A DNA stretch of 59,837 nucleotides from GCA-2686265 sp036010965. Lineage in GTDB: Bacteria; Planctomycetota; UBA1135; GCA-002686595. The position numbers were made by a program, and so were the translations under genes. The stretch is taken from contig DASCMO010000072.1 in NCBI GenBank assembly GCA_036010965.1, positions 1-59,837 on the forward strand, written 5' to 3'. Each line of letters opens with the position of its first letter. The first letter of the stretch is position 1. The notes beneath the pieces were generated by a model. It saw only the letters and a list, made by a program, of their open reading frames with translations. It was not told where the DNA came from and ran no database searches. Of the stretch, positions 16,227 to 26,726 are shown one piece after another.

Positions 16227-17507
16227 ATGTCTCGAGCCCTCCAGAGCCTGCTCGCGGTACTCGCCATCGCGGCGGGCATTGCCGGTGCCCTGTGGCTTCT
16301 GGAGTGGGCGCGGCCCGTCCCCGAGCGCCTCCCGGCGACGGGACCGGGCCCCGTGCCGGTCGCCGTGCGGCGCCTCGAACCTGCCCTGGCCGAGGTCGCT
16401 GTGCGCGCCTTCGGCACCCTCGAGCCCGTGCGCCAGGCGCGTGTCGCGGCCGAGGTCTCCGGCCGCCTGTCCTGGGTGCGTAGCCCCTGGCGGCGGGGGA
16501 CGCCCGTCGCGGCCGGGGAGGTTCTGCTGCGCCTGGACCCCTCCTTGCTCGATCAGCAGCTGGCCCTGACCGCGGCCGAGCTGGACCAGGCCCGGGCCGG
16601 CGTGGAAGCGGCTGATGCCGTGCGCGGGCAAGCCGAGGCCCTGCTGCCCTCCGCGCGCGAGGCTCTGGAACTGGCCACCCGCGAGGAGCAGCGCCTGGAG
16701 CGGCTGGTGGAGGCAGGAGATGCCTCGAGCAGCGCCCTGGACCGGGCGCGCGAGAAGCGCGTAGGCGCCTCCGCGGGGCTCGAGGAGAGCATCGGTGCCC
16801 TGGCCCTGGCTCGCGCTCAGCGCGTGCAGGCGAGCGAGGGCGTGCGCGCCGCGAGCGCCGGCGAGGGCCTGGCGCGCGAGCGCCGCGAGCGGGCCGAGCT
16901 GCGCGCGCCCTTCGACGGCCTGCTGGTGGACCCGGCGCCGGCGGTGGGCACCTTTCTCGCGGCGGGAGCGACCGCCTTGCGCCTGAGCGACCTCTCGACC
17001 CTGGTCCTGACCTTGCGTATCAACGAGGACGACCTGGCGGGTCTGCGGGCGGGCTTGCCCGCGCGCGTGAGTCTGCCCTCCCTGCCAGGCGAGTCCTTCG
17101 ACGCGCGCGTGACGGCCGTGGGCATCGAGGCTGACCCGCGCACGCGGGCGGTCGCGGTCGAGGTCCACCTGCCGGGCACGCTCGTCGGCTCCGATGGCGC
17201 GCCGGTCCCGGCCCTGCGTCCCGGGCAGTTCGCCGAGGCGCGCATCCGGATCCGCTCCGTGCCCGACGCCCTGGTCGTCGCTCGCTCTGAATTCGTCTGG
17301 CTGGGCGGCACGCCGACGGCCTTCGTGGTCGTCGAGCGAGCGACGGGAACGCTGGTCGAAGCGCGCGCCATCACCCTCGGCGCGCGGGTCGCGGGGGGCT
17401 TCGTGGTGAGCGCGGGCCTGGCGAGCGACGAGCTGCTCGTCACCGCACCCCTGGGCAGGCTTCTGGGCGGGGAGCCGTGCGTGTTGCGGGAGGCGAGCGA
17501 GCGGTGA
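16227..17507 (+). CDS. RND efflux periplasmic adaptor (membrane fusion protein)
   Basis: About 426 residues from ATG 16227. A single N-terminal membrane helix (LLAVLAIAAGIAGALWLL) is followed by a barrel-sandwich half (VAAEVSGRLSWVRSPWRRGTPVAAGEVLLRL). A long coiled-coil hairpin (about residues 100-230), the returning lipoyl half (AELRAPFDGLLVDPAPAVGTFLAAG) and a beta-barrel domain come next. Such adaptors bridge the inner-membrane RND pump to a TolC-type channel. The TGA overlaps the pump GTG (GTGA), so the two are coupled. No TolC gene is in the window. Confidence 0.9.
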   Translation: MSRALQSLLAVLAIAAGIAGALWLLEWARPVPERLPATGPGPVPVAVRRLEPALAEVAVRAFGTLEPVRQARVAAEVSGRLSWVRSPWRRGTPVAAGEVLLRLDPSLLDQQLALTAAELDQARAGVEAADAVRGQAEALLPSAREALELATREEQRLERLVEAGDASSSALDRAREKRVGASAGLEESIGALALARAQRVQASEGVRAASAGEGLARERRERAELRAPFDGLLVDPAPAVGTFLAAGATALRLSDLSTLVLTLRINEDDLAGLRAGLPARVSLPSLPGESFDARVTAVGIEADPRTRAVAVEVHLPGTLVGSDGAPVPALRPGQFAEARIRIRSVPDALVVARSEFVWLGGTPTAFVVVERATGTLVEARAITLGARVAGGFVVSAGLASDELLVTAPLGRLLGGEPCVLREASER

Positions 17508-20500
17508 TTCGCGCCATCGTGTGGGCCGCGGTTCGCAATCCGGTGGCGGTCAACCTGGGCGCCCTCGGCCTGTGCTCCCTGGGGGTCCTGGCCTACACGG
17601 CCATGCCGCGCGAGGTGATCCCGATCCTCTCGCGCCAGAGCGTGAGCGTGATGACCGTCTACCCTGGCGCCTCCGCGGAGGACGTCGAGCGTCTCGTGAC
17701 CCTGCCGATCGAGGACCAGCTGGCGGGCCTGGATGACATGGAGGAGATGCTCAGCACCTCCCAGGAGGGTTTCAGCACCATCACCCTCAGCACCTCGCGC
17801 TCGACGGACATCGCGCGCTTCCTCGACGACGTGCGCGCGCGCGTGCAGTCGGGAGATCTCGAGCTGCCGGCGGACGCCGAGGAGCCGGCCGCGCGCGAGC
17901 TGCGCACCGAACTCCCGGTGATCGCCGTCTACGTGTACGGCTGGGCGGACGAGGACGACCTGCGTCACCTGGCCGAGGAACATCAGCGTCTGCTGGAGGA
18001 CATCGAGGGCGTGAGCAGCGTCCGGATCACGGGTGTGCGCCACCCGCGCCTGTGGATCGAGGTCGATCCCCTGGCCCTCGAGCGCTACGGGCTGACCCTG
18101 GCGGCACTCGGGCGGGCGGTCGAGGGCCGCAGCCGCGACCTACCCCTCGGGAGTCTCTCCACGGATCATGGCGAGTTCCTGATGCGCGTCGACTCCGAGG
18201 TCGTGCGCGCGGCGGACCTCGAGAGCATGCCGGTGATCGCCGGCCCGGACGGCACCTGGCTGCCCCTCTCGAGCGTGGCGCGCGTGCGCGACGCTTTCGA
18301 GCGCTCGGTCACCCGCGCGCGATTCAATGGCCAGCCCGCGGCCCAGCTCCACGTGCGCAAGAAGGTCGATGGCGACCTGATCGACATCGCCGCGGTCATC
18401 CGCGATCACGTCGACGAGTATGCCGGCCAGCTGCCCGAGGGCGTCTACCTGGGCGTCAACTCGGACCTCTCCGTCTACGTCGAGAACCGCCTGCGCGTGA
18501 TGCGCGATTCCGGGCTGGTCGGGCTGCTGCTGGTCTCTCTCTCGCTGCTCTCGTTCCTCAGCGCGCGCGTGGCCTTCTGGACCGCCCTGGGTATCCCCGT
18601 CTCGTTCCTGGGCGGCATCCTGCTGGCGGGGACCGTGGGAGTGACCATGAACATGGTCACCATGATGGCCCTGATCGTCGTGCTGGGCATGATCGTCGAC
18701 GACGCGATCGTCGTCGGGGAGAACATATTCCGGCTGATGGAGGAGGGGATGGACCCCGAGCAGGCGGCCGTTGAAGGCGTGGGCCAGGTGGGCAAACCCG
18801 TGCTGGCGACGATCCTGACCAGCATCGTCGCGTTCCTGCCGGTCTTGATGATGGGCGGGACGAGTGGGGAGCTGATGCGCCCCGTGCCGCTGGTGGTGAG
18901 CTTTTGCCTGGTGATCTCCCTGGTGGAGGCTCTGACGCTCCTGCCGTCACACCTGGCGCACTGGGGTGCGGCGCGCGGCGCAGGGAAGGATGGTTCCGCG
19001 AGCGGTGAGGAGCGGAAGGAGCGCTGGTACGAGCCCCTGCGGCGCGCCTACGTGTCCGTGCTCGAGCGCGCTCTGCGCTGGCGCTACGTGACCCTCGCCG
19101 CCGCCTGCGGCGTGGCGTCCCTGGTGGGCAGCTTCGCCATCTCCTGGCTGCCTTTTGTGCTCTACGAGGATTTCGAGTCCAAGATCTTCCATGTGAACCT
19201 GCGCATGGCGCCCGAGACTTCCCTGGTCGAGAGCGAGCGAGTGGCGGTCTCCATCGAGCGCCTGCTGCGCGAGGGCCTGCCGGCGGGCGAGGTGGAGAGC
19301 GTCAACGTCATCGCGGGTGTCCTGGCCCGCGACGCCAACAGCTGGGAGCTGGGGCAGAATCTGGCGCAACTGTGGGTCGAGCTGAGCGAGGGCGAGGGGC
19401 GCACGCTCACCACGCGCGAGATCGTGCGCCTGGTCCGTGAGCTGGTGCGCGACGTCTCCCACCCGGTGGAGAGCACCGAGGTCGATCTGCCCCAGGCGAT
19501 CGGATCGGGCAAGGCCCTCGACCTGTGGGTGCGCGGTCCGGACCTCGGCGAGCTGCGAATGGTTTCGGGTGAGCTGGCCGAGCTCCTGGGCACCTACGCC
19601 GGAGTGCACGAGGTGACCGAAAACGTGGACACGGGCAAGCTCGAGCTGGTCGTGCAGGTCACCGATCGCGCGCGGGCCCTGGGCCTGGACGAGGCCCAGC
19701 TCGCCTCACAGCTGCGGGCCTCCTTCGAGGGCGCGCGCCACGGTCGAGTCCGGCGCGGGCGGGACGACGTCGAGCTGATCGTGAAGGCTCCCGAGGAGCT
19801 GCGGGCGGATCCCATGGCCCTCGACAGTGTGCGCGTCTCGCTTCCGGGCGGAGGCCGGGTTCCCCTGGCGTCGGTGGCCGAGGTGCGGCCTGTCCACGGT
19901 CTCTCGCGCATCACGCGCAACGACCGCGAGCGGGCGATGAACGTCGTCGCGGACGTGGAGACGAGCCGCAGTTCCGTGAGCGACATCACGAGCCGCATCG
20001 TGGGCGACTTCGAGCGCATTGCCGAGCGCCACCCGGGCTACGAACTGCTCGTCAAGGGAGACCAGAAGGAGACGGAGGGGTCGATGGAGGACCTGACGCG
20101 CGCCGCCTTCGTCGCCCTGGCCCTGATCTTCGTGATCCTGGGCGCCCTGTTCCGCTCGGTGCTCCAGCCCTTCGTGATCATGTTCATCATCCCCTTCGGC
20201 GGCGTGGGCGTGGTCGTCGGACACGCGCTCATGGGCCGGCCCCTCAGCATGCTCTCGATGATCGGGCTCTTGGCCTTGACCGGTGTCGTGGTCAACGACT
20301 CGCTGATCCTGGTCGAGTTCGTGAACGAGGCGCGGCGCGCCGGGGCGGATCTGATCGAGGCCCTGCTCGAAGCGGGGCGCACACGCTTTCGCCCCATCCT
20401 GTTGACCTCGGTCACCACCATGCTGGGCCTCACGCCCCTGACCTTCTTCGTCACCGGGCAGGCGCGCTTCCTGCAGCCCATGGCCATCAGCCTCTTCTTC

Positions 20501-20653
20501 GGTCTGGCCGCCGCCACGGCGCTAGTGCTCGTGATCGTGCCGTGTGCCTACGCCGTTCTGGAGGACCTGCAGGCCTTCGCGCGTAGGCCGCGGCAAGTGA
20601 TCGGCCGACTGTTCTTCGACGAACCCGCTCGCGCGGGGGGGGACGTCGGCTAG
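17504..20653 (+). CDS. RND-family efflux transporter, inner-membrane pump subunit
   Basis: About 1049 residues from GTG 17504 (an upstream in-frame start at 17477 would lie inside the adaptor gene). The architecture is that of AcrB/HAE-1 pumps: TM1, a periplasmic porter domain (SVMTVYPGASAEDVERLVTLPIEDQLAGL), a block of TM helices with the proton-relay motif VLGMIVDDAIVVGENIFRLMEEG, then a second repeat ending in SMLSMIGLLALTGVVVNDSLILVEF. It exports hydrophobic compounds using the proton gradient. The substrate is not predictable. It is coupled to the adaptor gene. The leaderless-type GNAT gene begins 10 bp after it. Confidence 0.93.
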   Translation: MIRAIVWAAVRNPVAVNLGALGLCSLGVLAYTAMPREVIPILSRQSVSVMTVYPGASAEDVERLVTLPIEDQLAGLDDMEEMLSTSQEGFSTITLSTSRSTDIARFLDDVRARVQSGDLELPADAEEPAARELRTELPVIAVYVYGWADEDDLRHLAEEHQRLLEDIEGVSSVRITGVRHPRLWIEVDPLALERYGLTLAALGRAVEGRSRDLPLGSLSTDHGEFLMRVDSEVVRAADLESMPVIAGPDGTWLPLSSVARVRDAFERSVTRARFNGQPAAQLHVRKKVDGDLIDIAAVIRDHVDEYAGQLPEGVYLGVNSDLSVYVENRLRVMRDSGLVGLLLVSLSLLSFLSARVAFWTALGIPVSFLGGILLAGTVGVTMNMVTMMALIVVLGMIVDDAIVVGENIFRLMEEGMDPEQAAVEGVGQVGKPVLATILTSIVAFLPVLMMGGTSGELMRPVPLVVSFCLVISLVEALTLLPSHLAHWGAARGAGKDGSASGEERKERWYEPLRRAYVSVLERALRWRYVTLAAACGVASLVGSFAISWLPFVLYEDFESKIFHVNLRMAPETSLVESERVAVSIERLLREGLPAGEVESVNVIAGVLARDANSWELGQNLAQLWVELSEGEGRTLTTREIVRLVRELVRDVSHPVESTEVDLPQAIGSGKALDLWVRGPDLGELRMVSGELAELLGTYAGVHEVTENVDTGKLELVVQVTDRARALGLDEAQLASQLRASFEGARHGRVRRGRDDVELIVKAPEELRADPMALDSVRVSLPGGGRVPLASVAEVRPVHGLSRITRNDRERAMNVVADVETSRSSVSDITSRIVGDFERIAERHPGYELLVKGDQKETEGSMEDLTRAAFVALALIFVILGALFRSVLQPFVIMFIIPFGGVGVVVGHALMGRPLSMLSMIGLLALTGVVVNDSLILVEFVNEARRAGADLIEALLEAGRTRFRPILLTSVTTMLGLTPLTFFVTGQARFLQPMAISLFFGLAAATALVLVIVPCAYAVLEDLQAFARRPRQVIGRLFFDEPARAGGDVG

Positions 20654-20663
20654 CATCTTCGCC
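20651..20663 (+). promoter_or_regulatory. -10 box of a leaderless GNAT transcript
   Basis: TAGCAT (20651-20656) is followed by exactly 7 nt and then the GTG start at 20664. This places the expected transcription start on or next to the first codon. The box overlaps the end of the RND gene, so the GNAT gene may have its own promoter as well as read-through. Confidence 0.45.
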
Positions 20664-21128
20664 GTGGAAGTGCAGCTCAGGCAGATCGCGGATCTCGATG
20701 GAGCCCTGACCCTCGCCGGTCGTATCGAGGAGTACGCGGCGGCGGCCCTGGCCGACTACCGCGAGGGAGACCTACCCGAGGGGATGGGCGCCCAGATCCT
20801 CGCGCTCCACTTCGACGCCCCCGAGCATGTGCTGGTGGTGGCCGAGTCCGAGCCGGGAGCTGCGGACCTGGGCCTTTGCCTGGTGGGACCCTTCGAGGAT
20901 CCGCTGACCGGTGAGCGCCAGCCCTTCGTGCGCCTGCTCTTCGTCGATCCCTCGGTCCGGCACCGGGGCCTGGCGCGCAACCTGCAGGAGGAGGTGCGCG
21001 CGATCCTCGCCGAGCGCGGCCTGCAGGTCCTGGCAGCGCGTGCACCGCACAACGACGACGCCTTGATCTCCATGGGCGAGCGCTGGGGTTTCATTCGCCA
21101 GTGGGAATACCTCGTGCACGAGGCCTGA
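20664..21128 (+). CDS. GNAT-family N-acetyltransferase
   Basis: This 154-residue protein starts at GTG. The acetyl-CoA binding motif A is recognisable as VRLLFVDPSVRHRGLARNLQEEVRAILAERG (V-x-x-x-x-R-x-x-G-x-A pattern), followed by ALISMGERWGFIRQWEYLVHE, a typical motif B ending. These enzymes acetylate amino groups of small molecules, proteins or antibiotics. The substrate is not deducible. It sits 10 bp after the RND pump and may belong to the same transcript. Confidence 0.8.
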   Translation: MEVQLRQIADLDGALTLAGRIEEYAAAALADYREGDLPEGMGAQILALHFDAPEHVLVVAESEPGAADLGLCLVGPFEDPLTGERQPFVRLLFVDPSVRHRGLARNLQEEVRAILAERGLQVLAARAPHNDDALISMGERWGFIRQWEYLVHEA

Positions 21129-21154
21129 GTCGGCACGCGCTGCGCGCTGCGTCC

Positions 21155-21682
21155 TCAGTCTGAGCCTTCGACGCGTTGCGCGAGGCGCTGCAAGGCGCGG
21201 GCGAGGCCGCGCTCGATCTCACCCAGGGCCGATGGCAGCACGAGCTTCTTGAGCGGGTTGGGGCCGACGTCCCCGCGGCACACGAAGGTCACCTCACTCG
21301 CTCCCTCGGCGCCGGGGGCGAGCATGATCGCCGCGCGGATAACTCGCGGCTCGTCGCCAAGGTGCACATCGAACCAGACGCCGCGGGCGGGGTTGCTGGC
21401 GGTCAGTTCGATCCGACCGCGACCGATGCGCGAGCCCTCCCAGCGGCGCACGGCGCCGGGGCCGGCCGGCGGACCATCGCGGACGGTGCGGGTCGCGGGA
21501 TCTTCGACGGCCCAGGACTCCCAGCGCTCCATCCGGTCCAGCCAGGGGTGAACCGCCGCGGGGGGTGCGCCGATCGTGCGCTTCACCTCCACTTCCCAGG
21601 TGGAGTTCATGAAGGCCGCCACCAGCAGGGGCAGGCCGATCACGAGGGCGGCGACGGCGAGGGTGAACCGGAGGAGCTTCAC
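21155..21682 (-). CDS. Membrane-anchored SRPBCC (START-like) domain protein
   Basis: About 175 residues from GTG 21682-21680. One N-terminal membrane helix (LLRFTLAVAALVIGLPLLVAAFM) is followed by WEVEVKRTIGAPPAAVHPWLDRMERWESWA, the standard opening of polyketide-cyclase/SRPBCC ligand-binding domains. A beta-rich section and a final long helix (GEIERGLARALQRLAQRV) follow. These folds bind hydrophobic ligands in a deep cavity. The ligand is unknown. The longer frame upstream runs through the divergent MBL gene and is rejected. Confidence 0.75.
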   Translation of the reverse strand: MKLLRFTLAVAALVIGLPLLVAAFMNSTWEVEVKRTIGAPPAAVHPWLDRMERWESWAVEDPATRTVRDGPPAGPGAVRRWEGSRIGRGRIELTASNPARGVWFDVHLGDEPRVIRAAIMLAPGAEGASEVTFVCRGDVGPNPLKKLVLPSALGEIERGLARALQRLAQRVEGSD

Positions 21683-21836
21683 GAGGTGGGCGCGGGCGTG
21701 GGAAGGTACCCGCAAGGCGCGTGGGTCCGCAATGCGGGCTCGGGAGAGCAAACTCGCGCGTCCGGGCTCTCGGGTGCCCTGGGAAGGTTGCACGAGCCCC
21801 GATCCTGTGGGATTCTTGAAGCGCTCGAGCCGTCGC

Positions 21837-22808
21837 ATGTTGCACCTGATCCTCGCCCCCTTGGCCCTCGCCTTCTCGTCCCTGTCAGGGCATCCCGAGC
21901 CCTGCCAGCAGGTCGGCGTCCCCGAGGGCACGATGACCGTCCAGCGCCTGTCGGAGTCGCTGTACATGCTCCACCGCCACGGCGCGAACATGGTCGTCTT
22001 CACGGGCCCCGAGGGCGTGCTCAAGGTGGACGGAGGCTTCCTCGATTTAGCTCCCGAGGTAGAGCTGGCTCTGGCGGAGATTACCGACGCGCCGGTCCGC
22101 TACCTGATCAACACCCACTGGCACAAGGACCACACCTCCTCCAACGCCTACTGGGGCATCGCTGGCGCGACGATCATCGCTCACGAGAACGTCCGCATGC
22201 GCTTGCTGGGCGGGGCCGAGGGCGAGGATGACAAGATTCTGTTCCACGACCCGCCGATGGACCCCGAGGGCTTGCCGACCGTCACCTTCCAGGACCGGCT
22301 GGAGATGACCTTCAACGGTGAGCAGGTTCTGATCGAACACCACCCCGGCGCCCACACCGACGGCGACGCGGTCGTCTACTTCCCGGGTCAGAACGTGGTC
22401 GTCATGGGCGACATCTACCGCCAGGACAACTTCCCCTATATCGAGCTGCGCACGGGGGCGCGGCCGGCCAGGATGCTGGAGGCCCTCGAGGCGGTGTTGC
22501 GCAAGGTCCCCGCCGACGTGAGGGTCGTCCCCGGCCACGGCAAGGTCGCAAGCCGCGCCGACCTGCGCGAGTACTACGACATGCTCTGGGACGCAAACGA
22601 GCAGATCAAGCGCGCCGTCGACTCCGGCCAGGACCTGATCGCCCTCTACAACAACAAGATGCTCGGCGAATACGAGGACCGCTGGGCTGGTGGTGGTCAG
22701 CGCAACCGCGTGCGGTCCTTCCTGCAGATCATGTGGTTCTGCTACGCGCCCAAGGGCAATCGCGGACTGGGCGAGAACCGCGATCCGGCGACGAAGCCGG
22801 ACTTCTAG
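21837..22808 (+). CDS. Exported MBL-fold metallo-hydrolase
   Basis: This 323-residue protein has a short signal peptide (LILAPLALAFSSLSGHPEP) and a metallo-beta-lactamase fold. It has the zinc motif HWHKDH, the downstream His in HHPGAHTDGD, the Asp in VVMGDIYRQDNFP and the final VVPGHG. The family hydrolyses esters, lactones, beta-lactams or thioesters. The sequence looks like the general periplasmic MBL group rather than a known carbapenemase, so the substrate is open. It is divergent from the SRPBCC gene and convergent with the NUDIX gene. Confidence 0.85.
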   Translation: MLHLILAPLALAFSSLSGHPEPCQQVGVPEGTMTVQRLSESLYMLHRHGANMVVFTGPEGVLKVDGGFLDLAPEVELALAEITDAPVRYLINTHWHKDHTSSNAYWGIAGATIIAHENVRMRLLGGAEGEDDKILFHDPPMDPEGLPTVTFQDRLEMTFNGEQVLIEHHPGAHTDGDAVVYFPGQNVVVMGDIYRQDNFPYIELRTGARPARMLEALEAVLRKVPADVRVVPGHGKVASRADLREYYDMLWDANEQIKRAVDSGQDLIALYNNKMLGEYEDRWAGGGQRNRVRSFLQIMWFCYAPKGNRGLGENRDPATKPDF

Positions 22809-22818
22809 TCGTCGGCCT

Positions 22819-22838
22819 GCGGGGCGCGTCTGCCCCGC
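22819..22838. terminator. Hairpin between convergent MBL and NUDIX genes
   Basis: GCGGGG and CCCCGC form a 6-bp stem with an 8-nt loop, exactly between the stop of the MBL gene (22808) and the stop of the NUDIX gene (22839). It lacks a T-run. Its position suggests a bidirectional terminator. Confidence 0.4.
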
Positions 22839-23437
22839 TCATGATGGGGCCGGCCGGGCTCCTCCCAGGATCAGGTCGAACAGTCGGTGGACGGAGGCGT
22901 CTACGTCAAGGTCGTCGAGCTCGTGGGGGGCGACCCAGCGCAGGGCCAAGGACTCGTCGCTGACCATCGGGCGGGCGCCGCGAGGTGCGCGAGCGACGAA
23001 GCGAACGTCGAGGTGCTCGTGCTCCGGCTCACCTTTGCGGGCGGGGATCGTGTGGATGTCGAGGTCGAAGGGCTCCAGTTCGATCGCGATCCCCTCGATG
23101 CCGCTCTCCTCGGTCGCCTCCCGCAGGGCTACGCCTGCGAGGTTGGCGTCCCCATCGCAGTGTCCGCCCAGCTGCAGCCAGCGGCCCAGCTTGCGGTGCA
23201 GCGTGAGCAGTGCCCGCTCACCCGCGTGGTCGAGCAGCAGCACCCCCGCCGTCAGGTGTCCTTTGAGGCAGGTGCGCAGGTGGGCGTCGTCGGGGTGAGC
23301 GGCGATGAAGGCCAGCATGCGCTCGCGGACCTCTACCTGCTGTACATCTCGCGGCTGGTAGGCCGAGAGGGCCTCGCGCGCCCGCGCGAGGTCCGACTCG
23401 TGCGGGAGGGTGCCCTTGGCGGTGCGCCGGTCGGGCG

Positions 23438-23441
<4 letters not shown>
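22839..23441 (-). CDS. NUDIX hydrolase
   Basis: About 200 residues from GTG 23441-23439, which overlaps the ettA TGA (GTGA). The Nudix helix reads GGHCDGDANLAGVALREATEESGIEG, with the REATEESGI core intact. The first conserved Glu of the consensus falls on Ala, so metal binding may be altered. Nudix enzymes cleave nucleoside-diphosphate-linked substrates. The preceding 60 residues form a helical lead that is common in the GHCDGD subgroup. Coupling to ettA may be positional only. The exact substrate is unknown. Confidence 0.85.
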
Positions 23442-25087
<1,646 letters not shown>

Positions 25088-25097
25088 CAGGCTGGAG

Positions 25098-25129
25098 AGG
25101 ATAGCGTTCGTCTGCCCGTCCGCTATGCT
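25098..25129. promoter_or_regulatory. Divergent -10 boxes for ettA and the ALDH7 gene
   Basis: AGGATA (25098-25103) reads TATCCT on the minus strand, 10 nt before ettA, implying a leader of only a few nt. TATGCT (25124-25129) is the likely -10 for the plus-strand dehydrogenase, giving a leader of about 60 nt with GGAG 10 nt before its ATG. Pattern evidence only. Confidence 0.4.
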
Positions 25130-25196
25130 CTTCTGCCCGATCCCCGGGCAGCGATGAACGAGCGCGCGAGCGCGTCGGCACTGGAGCATTTCAACG

Positions 25197-26717
25197 ATGG
25201 ACTTTCTTGAGGAACTCGGTATCGAAGCGGTCAACTCCGGAGCCTATTGCGGCGAATGGTTGGAGACCGGAGGGGAGCTCTCTGACTCGCTCAACCCGGC
25301 CACAGGGCAGCGCATCGCGCAGGTGCGCCAGGCGACCGCCCAGGACTACGAGCGCTGCGTCAACGCGGCGACTGAGGCCTTCGGACGCTGGCGCGAGGTA
25401 CCGGCCCCGCAGCGTGGCGAGATCGTGCGCCGTGTCGGCGAGGCTATCCGCGAGCACAAGGACGCCCTCGGACGCCTGATCACCCTTGAGATGGGCAAGA
25501 TCGTCCAGGAGGGTTGGGGCGAGGTGCAGGAGGTGATCGACATCACCGACTTTGCCGTTGGCCAGTCGCGCATGCTCTACGGCCTCTCGATGCACTCCGA
25601 ACGCCCCGGCCACGCCATGCGCGAGCAGTGGCATCCCCTGGGTGCGGTCGGCGTCATCACCGCCTTCAACTTCCCCATGGCAGTCTGGGGCTGGAACGCG
25701 ATGCTGGCCTGGATCTGCGGCGACGCCTGCGTATGGAAACCGGCCAGCTCGACCCCGCTGTGCGCCGTGGGCCTCACCAACGTCGTGCGCGGCGTGCTGG
25801 AGGAAGAGGGCTTCGGCGCCCTCGCGACCCTCGTGATCGGCTCCGGGCGCGTGGTGGGCCAGGAGATGCTCGAGGACGCCCGCCTGCCCCTGATCTCCTT
25901 CACGGGCTCGACGGCCGTCGGGCGCGGGGTCGCGAGCACGGTCTCCGGCCGCTTCGGGCGCACGATCCTCGAGCTCGGCGGCAACAACGCCGTGGTCGTG
26001 ATGGAGGACGCGGACCTGGACCTGGCCCTGCCCGCGATCCTGTTCGGTGCGGTCGGAACGGCGGGCCAGCGCTGCACCTCGACCCGCCGCGTGCTCGTGC
26101 AGGCATCGATCGCTGACGAGGTCGAGGCGCGCCTGGTGCGGGCCTACGAGGGGATCCGCGTGGGCGATCCGATGGACGCCGAGACACTCTGCGGGCCGCT
26201 GATCGAGCCCGGCGCCATCGACGACATGGAGAGCGCCGTGGCGCGTGCGCGCGAGGAGGGCGGCACGCTCCTGTGTGGCGGAGGCCGCGCGCAGGTCGAG
26301 GGCGACCTGGCGGGCGGGAACTTCGTCGTGCCGGCCGTCATGCGCGTGGAGAACCACTATGCGACGGTGCAGGAGGAGACCTTCGCGCCCTTGCTGTACG
26401 TGATCTCCTTCGACGACGTTGACGACGCGATCGCCAAGCACAACGACGTGCCCCAGGGCCTGTCCTCGTCGATGTTCACCATGAACATGCGCCACTCCGA
26501 GCAGTTCCTATCGGCGCTCGGCTCGGACTGCGGCATCGCAAACGTCAACATCGGCACCTCGGGAGCCGAGATCGGCGGCGCCTTCGGCGGCGAGAAGGAG
26601 ACCGGCGGCGGCCGCGAGTCGGGCTCGGACGCCTGGAAGGCCTACATGCGGCGCCAGACCAACACGATCAACTACTCCGATGAGCTGCCGCTGGCCCAGG
26701 GCATCCAGTTCGGCTGA
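25197..26717 (+). CDS. ALDH7-type 2-aminoadipate 6-semialdehyde dehydrogenase
   Basis: This 506-residue NAD-dependent enzyme oxidises 2-aminoadipate 6-semialdehyde (or its cyclic piperideine form) to 2-aminoadipate. The catalytic Glu motif is LELGGNNAVVV, the catalytic Cys is in TAGQRCTSTRRVLV, and the nucleotide turn is FTGSTAVG. The C-terminus GGEKETGGGRESGSDAWKAYMRRQTNTINY is characteristic of ALDH7A1/AmaB rather than of generic aldehyde dehydrogenases. With lysine 6-transaminase at 4.5 kb it completes lysine to aminoadipate, although the two genes are not adjacent. All active-site residues are intact, unlike in the ALDH-like protein beside lat. Confidence 0.9.
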   Translation: MDFLEELGIEAVNSGAYCGEWLETGGELSDSLNPATGQRIAQVRQATAQDYERCVNAATEAFGRWREVPAPQRGEIVRRVGEAIREHKDALGRLITLEMGKIVQEGWGEVQEVIDITDFAVGQSRMLYGLSMHSERPGHAMREQWHPLGAVGVITAFNFPMAVWGWNAMLAWICGDACVWKPASSTPLCAVGLTNVVRGVLEEEGFGALATLVIGSGRVVGQEMLEDARLPLISFTGSTAVGRGVASTVSGRFGRTILELGGNNAVVVMEDADLDLALPAILFGAVGTAGQRCTSTRRVLVQASIADEVEARLVRAYEGIRVGDPMDAETLCGPLIEPGAIDDMESAVARAREEGGTLLCGGGRAQVEGDLAGGNFVVPAVMRVENHYATVQEETFAPLLYVISFDDVDDAIAKHNDVPQGLSSSMFTMNMRHSEQFLSALGSDCGIANVNIGTSGAEIGGAFGGEKETGGGRESGSDAWKAYMRRQTNTINYSDELPLAQGIQFG

Positions 26718-26726
26718 GGAGTAGGC